A stretch of DNA of 31,725 nt from Bog-756 sp038210245. GTDB lineage: Bacteria > Actinomycetota > Acidimicrobiia > Acidimicrobiales > RAAP-2. Under the pieces are notes generated by a model. It was not told where the DNA came from, searched no databases, and was given only the letters and a program-made list of their open reading frames with translations. Shown one piece after another: positions 1-6,752 of this stretch (the first letter of the stretch is position 1; each line of letters begins with the position of its first letter). Both the position numbers and the translations under genes were made by a program. Where the stretch lies: NCBI GenBank assembly GCA_038210245.1, contig JBBQWW010000036.1, positions 1 through 31,725 of the forward strand. The letters are read 5' to 3'.

Positions 1-10
1 GGAGGCGCAT
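1..10 (-). CDS. Start of a gene leaving the window, probably the anti-sigma factor partner
   Basis: Only the first three codons (Met-Arg-Leu) are visible. The ATG at 10-8 shares its A with the TGA of the sigma factor gene (TGATG), and a purine-rich GAGAGGGGG stretch lies just upstream inside the sigma gene. This one-base overlap is a sign of translational coupling. Genes placed this way behind ECF sigma factors are often zinc-finger anti-sigma factors; that identity is inference from context only. Confidence 0.45.
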
Positions 11-684
11 CACCGCCCCCTCTCGGCCAGCTCGGACTCGAGCAGGGAGCGCAGCCGGCTGCGTCCGCGATGGAGAAGGACCCGTTGGTTGCCCTCGGAG
101 ACCCCGAGCACGGAGCACACGTCCTCGCTCGCCAGCCCCTCCACGTCGCGAAGGACCACGACCTCGCGTTGGCGGGGTGGCAGCTCGTCCAGCGCGGCGC
201 GCAGGGAGTCCGTCCAGGTGCCAGCCACCAGCCGATCGTCGGCGTCGGTGACCCATGCCTCGAGGGGCTCGGCCCACGCCCCGGTGGTGGTGAACCGCGA
301 CGCGGCCACGGCCGGCTCCACGTCTCCCAGGGGCTGATTGCGGGGCTCCCGCTCCCCGGCGGTGCGGGCCCGGTTGATCAGGATGCGGAACAGCCAGGTC
401 TTGAACGATGATCGGCCCTCGAACCGGTCGAGGCCTCGGACCACCCCCATCCACGTGTCCTGGACGGCCTCTTCGGCCACGGCCTGACTGGGCACGTAGT
501 TGCGGGCCACCCGGAGCATGGAGCCGTGATAGCGGTCGACCAGGGCCACGAACGCCCCCTCGTCACCGGCCCGTAGCCGGGCGAGCAGGTCGAGGTCGGA
601 GTCCACGGACCGAAGCGTAGGGCCCAGGACAGTGGTGGGGTGTGCGCCGGTGACGACCCGGGCCGGCGCCATGGTCGGAGACAT
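10..684 (-). CDS. ECF-type RNA polymerase sigma factor (sigma-70 family)
   Basis: This 224-residue protein has the two-domain layout of extracytoplasmic-function sigma factors. Region 2 covers roughly residues 41-110 (DEGAFVALVDRY, the AVQDTWMGV helix, and FKTWLFRILINRAR for -10 recognition and core binding). Region 4 covers about 163-216 (LDELPPRQREVVVLRDVEG, then a helix-turn-helix with VSEGNQRVLLHRGRSRL). A 30-residue N-terminal tail before region 2 is longer than usual; a GTG start at 606 would remove it, but ATG 684 has an AGGAAA sequence just upstream and is preferred. It directs RNA polymerase to a stress or envelope regulon that cannot be named from sequence. Its stop overlaps the next gene, the usual arrangement for a sigma/anti-sigma pair. 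Confidence 0.93.
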   Translation of the reverse strand: MSPTMAPARVVTGAHPTTVLGPTLRSVDSDLDLLARLRAGDEGAFVALVDRYHGSMLRVARNYVPSQAVAEEAVQDTWMGVVRGLDRFEGRSSFKTWLFRILINRARTAGEREPRNQPLGDVEPAVAASRFTTTGAWAEPLEAWVTDADDRLVAGTWTDSLRAALDELPPRQREVVVLRDVEGLASEDVCSVLGVSEGNQRVLLHRGRSRLRSLLESELAERGR

Positions 685-804
685 GGGTTTCCTGTTCGTG
701 GGCGGGGGACATGAGTACAGTCGCTCCGCACCACCGCTCCGTTACGCCGTAGGCCCCGATGCCCCACCGTGGCCCACCGTGAGGGAGCCTGGCCCACCGC
801 CCTC

Positions 805-2469
805 CTACCGCTCGGCCACCGCTCGGTCGAGGGCGTCGGCGTCCGCCGGCGTCAGCCGTCGGTAGGGGGCGTTCTTCTCGGGGCGCCACCACACCGGCTC
901 GGGGCAGCGCCATCCCTCGTTGCGCAGGACCCGCTTGAGCACCTTGGTGGTCGCCGTCTCGGGCAGGTCGTCGGTCACCCGCACATAGCGCGGGGCCCAC
1001 TTGGTGCCGAGGTCGGTCTCGCCGGCCAGGAAGGTCACGAACCCCTCGGGTTCGAACGAGCGGCCCGGTCGCAGCAACACCGTGGCCATGACCTGGTCAC
1101 CGACCGAGGTGTCGGGCACGGCGTACACCGAGGCCAGCACCACGTCGGGATGGCGCTGGAGGATGGCCTCGATGGGGGCGGCGGCGAAGTTCTCCCCGTC
1201 CACCCGCAGCCAGTCGAAGTCGCGGCCGGCAAAGTAGAAGAAGTCGTCCTCGTCCCGGTAGGCCAGGTCGCCGGTCCAGTACCAGCCGTCGCGCACCCGG
1301 GACGCCTCGGCCTCGGCGTTGTGCCAGTACCCCTCGAAGCCCGCCCCCCCGGTCTGGTTGACCATCTCCCCGATGGCCTCCTCGGCGTTGAGCAGCCGCC
1401 CGTGCTCGTCGAAGACCGCCCGTGGGCACTCCTCGCCGCTGTCGGGGTCGATGATCAGCGTCCCGATGAGGGCCCGGCCCAGAGCCCCGCGTGGGGTGTC
1501 GGGGGTGCGGGTCACCGACGCCCCACCCTCGGTGGATCCGTAGGCGTCCTGCACTGTGCATCCGAACCGTTCGGCGAACCGGGCCACATCGGCCTCGGCC
1601 GCCTCGTTGCCGAAGCAGCGACGGAGGGGGTTGTCGGCGTCGTCGGGGTGCTCCGGAGTGGCCAGGATGTACGAGAGTGGCTTGCCCACGTAGTTGAAGT
1701 AGGTCACGCCGTACCGCCGCACGTCGGGGAGGAACTGCGAGGCGCTGAACCGCTCCCGCAGGACCATGGTGGCCCCGGCGGCCAGGGCCGGGGCCCACCC
1801 GGCCATCAGGGCGTTGGAGTGGAACAGAGGCATGGCCAGGTAACAGGCGTCGTCCTCGGTCAGCGAGAACATCTGGGCCACGATCCCGCCGATGCGGGCC
1901 AGACGGCCCTGGCTGCACAGGCACGCCTTGGGTGCGCCGGACGTGCCCGACGTGAAGAGGAGGAGACCGAGCGACTCCTCGGTCACTGCCGTCTCGGCCG
2001 GATCGGGCAGGGCCGCGCCGGCGTAGCTGCCCACCAGGGCACCGTAAGGGGTGGTCGGGGTGGACAGGTCGCCGGTGGCGTCGTCGACGACCAACCTGCG
2101 GTCCGGGGGAAGGGCCGGGCCGAGGTCGTACCCGTCGACCAGGGGGAAATACTCGACGTTGGTCACTAGTAGCTGGCACTCGGTGTGGGAGAGGTCCCGG
2201 GCCAACTCGTCCCCCCGGTGGGTGGGATTGCCCCCGACCACCACCGCCCCGGCCAGGGCCGCCGCCCCCATCCAGAAGACGTACTCGGGCACGTTCTCCA
2301 TGAGCAGGGCTACATGGAACGGACCGGGCTGGCGCAGCGAGGCCAGGACTGCCGCCCGATCGGCCTGGGCCCGCACGACCTGGTCGTGGGTCCAGGATCG
2401 GTCACCGAACACCAGACCCTGGCGGTGGTCGCCGGCCCGCTGACGGATCAGCACGTCGATGGTCTCCAT
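805..2469 (-). CDS. fadD17: Acyl-CoA synthetase, FadD17-like (AMP-forming)
   Basis: A 554-residue member of the ANL adenylating superfamily that activates a carboxylic acid to its acyl-CoA via an acyl-AMP. Visible motifs are the P-loop FTSGTSGAPKA (about 172-182), the YGSTEGG acyl-adenylate motif, YWTGDLAYRDEDDFFYFAGR with the hinge region, and a C-terminal TATTKVLKR holding the expected catalytic lysine. The stretches FSASQFLPDVRRYG and NYVGKPLSYILATPE recall mycobacterial FadD17, a KstR-regulon enzyme acting on sterol side chains. I chose ATG 2469 rather than a longer open frame because GGGGGAAG precedes it and homology begins there. It is transcribed divergently from the luciferase-like oxidoreductase, with a KstR-type palindrome between them. 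The substrate (a C24 or C26 steroid side chain) is inference. Confidence 0.9.
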   Translation of the reverse strand: METIDVLIRQRAGDHRQGLVFGDRSWTHDQVVRAQADRAAVLASLRQPGPFHVALLMENVPEYVFWMGAAALAGAVVVGGNPTHRGDELARDLSHTECQLLVTNVEYFPLVDGYDLGPALPPDRRLVVDDATGDLSTPTTPYGALVGSYAGAALPDPAETAVTEESLGLLLFTSGTSGAPKACLCSQGRLARIGGIVAQMFSLTEDDACYLAMPLFHSNALMAGWAPALAAGATMVLRERFSASQFLPDVRRYGVTYFNYVGKPLSYILATPEHPDDADNPLRRCFGNEAAEADVARFAERFGCTVQDAYGSTEGGASVTRTPDTPRGALGRALIGTLIIDPDSGEECPRAVFDEHGRLLNAEEAIGEMVNQTGGAGFEGYWHNAEAEASRVRDGWYWTGDLAYRDEDDFFYFAGRDFDWLRVDGENFAAAPIEAILQRHPDVVLASVYAVPDTSVGDQVMATVLLRPGRSFEPEGFVTFLAGETDLGTKWAPRYVRVTDDLPETATTKVLKRVLRNEGWRCPEPVWWRPEKNAPYRRLTPADADALDRAVAER

Positions 2470-2632
2470 CACTTCCCCCTGGTGGCTGTCGGTTCGGCTC
2501 GGTGTCCGATGGTCCGGTGGCGGGCCGGCGCTCGATGCGTCGGCGTGTAGCGACGACAGGTAACCCTTCGGCTCGCACCACGAGGCCACCGTAGGCGAAT
2601 CACCCCCGGAGGGGTAGAGCTAGGCACAAATC

Positions 2633-2646
2633 TGGAACACGTTGCA
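2633..2646. promoter_or_regulatory. Candidate KstR-type operator
   Basis: The 14-mer TGGAACACGTTGCA fits the published KstR consensus TnnAACnnGTTnnA at every defined position. It lies between the divergent fadD17-like gene and the luciferase-like oxidoreductase, 164 bp and 67 bp from their starts. It overlaps a TTGCAA that could serve as a -35 box in either direction. KstR is a TetR-family repressor of sterol catabolism genes; no kstR gene is present in the window. Confidence 0.6.
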
Positions 2647-2712
2647 ATTTATCAGGCCTCCGTGTTACCGTAAAAACCTCGCCCAGCGCGGAGCGGAAGG
2701 AGCACCACGCCC

Positions 2713-3936
2713 ATGGAGTTCGGAGTCTTTCTCAACGGCTACCTGCCCGGCCAGGCCGCACACGATCCGACGTGTGAGCACGAGATGTTCAAGCGGGAGA
2801 TCGCCTACGCCATCGCCGCCGACAAGTACAACTGGAAGTACGTCTGGGTGGGGGAGCACCACTCGCTGACCGAGTACAGCCATATGTCCGCTCCGGAGGT
2901 GGTCATGGGCTACCTGGCCCACGCCACCGAGCAGATCCACGTGGGCACCGGCATCATGAACCTCTCGCCTCGGGTCAACCACCCGGTGCGATCGGCCGAG
3001 CGGGTGGCCGTACTCGACCACCTCTTCGAGGGCCGTTTCGAGTGGGGCACCGGTCGCGGTGCGGGCAGCCACGAGATTGCCACCTTCAACAATCTCGACA
3101 AGAACTCCACCAAGGCCGAGTGGAACGAGGTCATCCGCGAGATCCCCCGCATGTGGGAGGAGCAGGACTACATGTACGAAGGGACGAGCTTCACCGTCCC
3201 CTACCCTCACAACATCCTGCCCAAGCCGTACGAGCGCAAGGGTCACCCGCCTATCTGGGTGGGTTGCGGCAATCCCGGCACGTTCACGCAGGCCGGCGAG
3301 TTGGGCATCGGTGCCATCGCCTTCAATTTCGAGCCCATCTACAACCTGAAGGGCCGGATCGATGCCTACAAAGAGGGGATCGCCAACTGCACCGAGCCCC
3401 TGGGCCAGTTCAAGAACGACAACGTGATGATGACCAACGCCGTCATCTGCCTCAACGACCGCAAGCGGGCCCGTGAGGTGGCGCTGCGCCGGGGCCGTGG
3501 CTACCTGTACTCACTGGTGTGCAACTACCACGACACCATCCCGCACCAAGAGGGCACTCCGGTATGGCCCGAGCGGCCCCACACCGTGACGGACGAGGCC
3601 ATGCTCGACTACCTGATCGAGAACGGCTGGATGCTGTGCGGGGAGCCCGACGAGGTGGCCGAGCAGGTGGCCAAGTACCAGACCGTCGGTTGCGATCAGC
3701 TGGTCTTCGGGCTGCCGTCGGACTCCCTCATGGAGGACGAGGTGCACGAGATGCTCGAGGTCTTCGGGACCAAGGTCATCCCCCAGTTCGACTCCGACCC
3801 GCTGCACTCCACCACCCGCTACCGGCAGTCGGCCCAGCGCAAGTACAAGACGTTCAACTTCCCCATCCCTGACATCACGGTCGAGGAACTGCCCACCAAC
3901 GCCATGATCCAACTGGACGGCTCCCGCACCCTGTAG
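2713..3936 (+). CDS. LLM-class (luciferase-like) flavin-dependent oxidoreductase
   Basis: This 407-residue protein has the bacterial-luciferase-like TIM-barrel signature: MEFGVFLNGY at strand 1, VWVGEHHSLTEYSHMSAPE, IHVGTGIMNLSPRVNHPVRSAE, then a GRFEWGTGRGAG loop typical of flavin binding. The family uses FMN or F420 for monooxygenation or hydride transfer; the cofactor cannot be settled from sequence. AAGGAG lies 10 bases before the ATG. It is about 40-60 residues longer than many family members because of a C-terminal tail after residue 350 that contains YRQSAQRKYKTFNFPIPD. Divergence from a FadD17-like ligase across a KstR-type box suggests a role in sterol or steroid breakdown, for instance an oxygenation step; that is inference. 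Confidence 0.88.
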   Translation: MEFGVFLNGYLPGQAAHDPTCEHEMFKREIAYAIAADKYNWKYVWVGEHHSLTEYSHMSAPEVVMGYLAHATEQIHVGTGIMNLSPRVNHPVRSAERVAVLDHLFEGRFEWGTGRGAGSHEIATFNNLDKNSTKAEWNEVIREIPRMWEEQDYMYEGTSFTVPYPHNILPKPYERKGHPPIWVGCGNPGTFTQAGELGIGAIAFNFEPIYNLKGRIDAYKEGIANCTEPLGQFKNDNVMMTNAVICLNDRKRAREVALRRGRGYLYSLVCNYHDTIPHQEGTPVWPERPHTVTDEAMLDYLIENGWMLCGEPDEVAEQVAKYQTVGCDQLVFGLPSDSLMEDEVHEMLEVFGTKVIPQFDSDPLHSTTRYRQSAQRKYKTFNFPIPDITVEELPTNAMIQLDGSRTL

Positions 3937-3953
3937 CCCGTTCCTCCACTCGA

Positions 3954-4207
3954 CTACGGGTGGGGCAGCAGGTCGACCTCGTCCCGCGTCCTCCGCTCGC
4001 GGTGATCAACGTCAAGGTCTCGCACTGAGCCTGAGCGATGAGCATACGGTCGAAGGGCCACGCCGGCGTGTTCGACGGCGACGGCAGCGGAGTGAACCGG
4101 TGCCCGACGAGCAGATCGGCGACAGCAGCCACCGAGCCGGCTGCGGCAGAACGAGGGGCCCTTGGCCAACCACCACAGCAGGGCTGGGTGTCGAGAAGGG
4201 CATTCAC
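3954..4207 (-). pseudogene. Decayed VapC-type PIN-domain toxin remnant
   Basis: No single frame is intact, but pieces of a PIN-domain toxin can be read in order on the minus strand. A GTG at 4207 opens VNALLDT. One missing base near 4186 would restore LLDTHALLWWLAKGP, the classic VapC N-terminus with its first metal-binding Asp. Further on are GHRFTPLP in one frame, VAVEHAGVAL in a second, PFDRMLIAQAQCETLTLITA back in the first (about 4059-4000), and DEVDLLPHP before the TAG at 3954. About 40-50 residues of the middle are missing compared with the usual 125-130. No antitoxin remnant was found upstream. Several frameshifts plus a deletion make it a relic. Confidence 0.75.
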
Positions 4208-4333
4208 CGGTCGAGGCCCGCCGACGGCTGTCATCTCTCACCATCTAGTTGAGGTTGAAGGTTCTTACGTATTCCCTGTTCAGTGGGATATTAAGTCGGG
4301 GTTGGGCCCGTGGGTGACCCTGACTTCGCAGGA

Positions 4334-4347
4334 CCCCGAGGCCGGGG
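4334..4347 (-). terminator. Hairpin after the isochorismatase-fold gene
   Basis: CCCCG-AGGC-CGGGG forms a five-pair GC stem 16 bases past the stop of the upstream minus-strand gene. There is no U tract, so this is a weak call of the kind common in high-GC actinobacteria. Confidence 0.4.
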
Positions 4348-4362
4348 CCCCAAGGTTGGCCC

Positions 4363-5025
4363 TCAGGCCGACCAGGCCACCAACAGCTCGTCCACCGTGG
4401 TGAGGGTGGTGATCAGCGGGAAGGTGTTGTCCAACACGGCATCGGCGTAGGCGGTGGGGATCCCGGCCACGGTGTCCCGCGGGACGACCACCCGGTAGCC
4501 GAGGTTGACGGCCTCGATGGCCAGGCCCAGCACCCCCAGGTTGACCGAGACCCCGGTGGCCACCACGGTCTCCACCCCGAGACTCCGCAGCCACGTGTCC
4601 AGGGCGGTACCGGTGAACGGAGAGACGCCGTGGAGCCGGTTGGACACCAGATCGCCGGGCTCGGGTCCCAGTTCGGGCACCAGCTCGGCCGCCGGCGTGC
4701 CTACCAGCAGGTGGTCGGGGCTCCGCACCATGGCGGCGATCAGCGAGCAGTTCACCGTGGACCCGGCCCGGTCAGCCCGGAACTCGGCCGTGCAGTGCAC
4801 GACGGGCACGGCCCGCTCCCGGGCCACTGCCAACAGCCGGGCGGTGTTGGGGACCACCCCGACGGCGTGGGCGGCGTCGGCCAGCTGAGGGAAGGAGGTG
4901 AGGTCCCCGATGACGCCGCGCTGGATCTCTTGGGTGAGGACGGCACACCGGCCCGGTGCGGCCAGTTGGCTCAGGTCGATGGGCACCGGAGCACCGTCAC
5001 TGCCCCGATGAGGTTCGGAGCCCAC
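4363..5025 (-). CDS. Isochorismatase-fold cysteine hydrolase family protein, catalytic triad apparently lost
   Basis: The 220-residue protein follows the isochorismatase-like fold: an opening strand CAVLTQEIQRGVIGD (27-41), VPVVHCTAEFRADRAG (73-88), VSPFTGTALDTWLRSLGVETVVATGVS (134-160) and IEAVNLGYRVVVPRDTVAG (170-188). At the three catalytic places the usual Asp, Lys and Cys align with Glu33, Leu131 (or Arg130) and Gly164, so hydrolysis by the normal cysteine mechanism looks impossible. The GTG start at 5025 is supported by GAGGAGA about 10 bases upstream and lies 29 bases inside the preceding FadD19-like gene, suggesting translational coupling. Its job may be binding, regulation or altered chemistry; the substrate is unknown. 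Confidence 0.82.
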   Translation of the reverse strand: MGSEPHRGSDGAPVPIDLSQLAAPGRCAVLTQEIQRGVIGDLTSFPQLADAAHAVGVVPNTARLLAVARERAVPVVHCTAEFRADRAGSTVNCSLIAAMVRSPDHLLVGTPAAELVPELGPEPGDLVSNRLHGVSPFTGTALDTWLRSLGVETVVATGVSVNLGVLGLAIEAVNLGYRVVVPRDTVAGIPTAYADAVLDNTFPLITTLTTVDELLVAWSA

Positions 5026-6640
5026 CGCTGTCGGTCTCCTCGGGCACCTCGGCCACGATCTCGGCCGCCCACCGGTAGTCAGGCTTGCCGCTGGGGGAGC
5101 GCACGATGGCCTCCACTACGTGGAGCTGGCGGGGGACCTTGTAGCCGGCGATGGCATCGCGACAGTGCGCCTGGATGTCCTCCAGGGAGGGGTGCTTGTC
5201 CGCCCTCGGCTGGATGATGGCGGCGACCCGCTGGCCCCAGCGATCGTCGGGTGCCCCCACCACGATGGCGTCGAACACCTCGGGATGGGACCGGACGGCC
5301 GACTCCACCTCCTCGGGGAAGATCTTCTCGCCGCCCGAGTTGATGGACACCGACCCCCGACCCAGCAGAGTGATGCCGCCGTCGGCCTCCACCGTGGCGA
5401 AGTCCCCAGGCATCACGTAGCGGACCCCGTCCACGTGGATGAAGACCTCCGCCGTCTTCGCCGGGTCGTTGTAGTAGCCGACGGGGATGTCGCCATAGCG
5501 GGCGATCTTGCCGATGACCCCGGATCCGGGCTCGACGATCTTCATGTCCTCATCGAACACCACGGTGTTGCCCAGCACTGAGACAGTGGGCCCGCTCTTC
5601 ATGGCCGTGTTGTCCTTGCCCATGGTCACCATGCCGTTGTTGCCCGACTCCGAGGAGCCGATGGCGTCCACGATCACGATGTTGGGGAGGTGCTTGAAGA
5701 ACTCGTCCTTCACCGGGGCCGAGAACAGGGCGGCCGACGAGGTGATGGCGTAGAGCGAGGACAGATCGTAGGAGGCACCGGGATCGTCTAGCGCCTCGAC
5801 CAACGGCTTCCCCATGGCGTCGCCGGTGATCATGATGGAGTTGGCCTTCTCCGACTCCACGAGCTTCCAGACCTCGTGGGGGTCGAACTTGGGCACCAGG
5901 ATGGTCCGGTTGCCCACGAAGCTCTGACCCAGGATCGACCACTGGGTGGCCCCGTGCATCAGTGGGGCGATGGGCAGCAGGGTGAGCTGGCCGCCCTGTC
6001 CCTTCGCCACCATCTCCTCGGGTCGCTCCACCCGGGTGTTGGTGTGGGGGTCGACGCCGCCCCCCAGCGCGTAGAACACATCCTCGTGGCGCCACACCAC
6101 GCCCTTGGGCATGCCCGTGGTCCCGCCCGTGTAGAGGATGTAGTGATCGTCGTTCGACCGGGGGGCGAAATCCCGCTCGGGGCTCCCCGACGCCAGCGCC
6201 TCCTCGTAGGGCACGGCGCCGGCCGGCTGGGGCAGGCCCGAGCCGTCCTCCACGGTGACCACCAGGCGGAGGTCAGGCAGCTCGGGCAGCAGCTCGGTGA
6301 CCTGGGGCCCGTAGCTGGCCTGGTGGACCAGGGCCACGAGGTCGGCGTTGGTGAACAGGTAGCGCAGCTCGTCCTTCACGTACCGGTAGTTGATGTTGAT
6401 CCACACGGCCCGCAGCTTGAATACGGCCCAGGCCGTCTCCACCCACTCCACGCTGTTGAGCGAGTAGATGCCGACATGGTCGCCGGGCCCGATGCCCTGG
6501 GCGGCCAGAAAGTGGGCCAGCCGGTTGGCTCGGGCCTCCATGTCGGCGAAGGTGCGGCGCTCAGCCGCCGCCACCAGGTACTCACGGTCGCCGAACGCAT
6601 CGACCGCCGCTTCGAACAGATCAGCCAGGTTGAACGTCAT
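4997..6640 (-). CDS. fadD19: Acyl-CoA synthetase, FadD19-like (AMP-forming)
   Basis: A 547-residue adenylate-forming ligase. Motifs: YTGGTTGMPKGVVWRHED (170-187), DAIGSSESG for the acyl-adenylate site, MPGDFATVEADGGITLLGRG, SINSGGEKIFPEEVE and a C-terminal SPSGKPDYRW with the expected catalytic lysine. Stretches such as NYRYVKDELRYLF, HGATQ, ITGDAMGKPLVEAL and the GGEK block recall mycobacterial FadD19, which loads C26 sterol side chains onto CoA. ATG 6640 is chosen because FadD19-like homology begins there (MTFNLADLFE) and because an upstream start at 6682 would bury a KstR-type palindrome inside the gene. No strong ribosome binding site is visible, so a short-leader or leaderless transcript is possible. 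It is followed by the overlapping isochorismatase-fold gene. Confidence 0.9.
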   Translation of the reverse strand: MTFNLADLFEAAVDAFGDREYLVAAAERRTFADMEARANRLAHFLAAQGIGPGDHVGIYSLNSVEWVETAWAVFKLRAVWININYRYVKDELRYLFTNADLVALVHQASYGPQVTELLPELPDLRLVVTVEDGSGLPQPAGAVPYEEALASGSPERDFAPRSNDDHYILYTGGTTGMPKGVVWRHEDVFYALGGGVDPHTNTRVERPEEMVAKGQGGQLTLLPIAPLMHGATQWSILGQSFVGNRTILVPKFDPHEVWKLVESEKANSIMITGDAMGKPLVEALDDPGASYDLSSLYAITSSAALFSAPVKDEFFKHLPNIVIVDAIGSSESGNNGMVTMGKDNTAMKSGPTVSVLGNTVVFDEDMKIVEPGSGVIGKIARYGDIPVGYYNDPAKTAEVFIHVDGVRYVMPGDFATVEADGGITLLGRGSVSINSGGEKIFPEEVESAVRSHPEVFDAIVVGAPDDRWGQRVAAIIQPRADKHPSLEDIQAHCRDAIAGYKVPRQLHVVEAIVRSPSGKPDYRWAAEIVAEVPEETDSGGLRTSSGQ

Positions 6641-6651
6641 CGGCCAGTCAG

Positions 6652-6665
6652 TAGAACACGTTTCG
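6652..6665. promoter_or_regulatory. Candidate KstR-type operator upstream of the FadD19-like gene
   Basis: TAGAACACGTTTCG matches TnnAACnnGTTnnA at all but the last position and shares the core GAACACGTT with the palindrome at 2633-2646. It sits 11 bases before the ATG of the FadD19-like gene, where it would cover the core promoter. Two such sites in front of the two ligases whose mycobacterial counterparts are KstR targets make chance less likely. Confidence 0.6.
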
Positions 6666-6752
6666 ATTCGGGCGGCAAACACCCCCGGTCGGCGATGGGA
6701 ACCGGTGAAGCGCGGACCGGAAACCCGGGAACCGTGGGCCCGGTGGAGCCGA

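Noticed and set aside
725..765. ECF-type autoregulatory promoter before the sigma factor gene
   Set aside because: GTAAC and a CGACTGT-like element can be paired on the minus strand, but such matches are frequent in this GC-rich sequence and spacing is not decisive.
764..803. Short direct repeats of CCCACCG
   Set aside because: Three to four imperfect copies in a C-rich gap, best explained by composition.
769..2169. Long plus-strand open frame (466 codons) opposite the FadD17-like gene
   Set aside because: Composition is Gly/Val/His/Arg-rich without domain signals; the opposite strand encodes a complete ligase. A GC-driven shadow.
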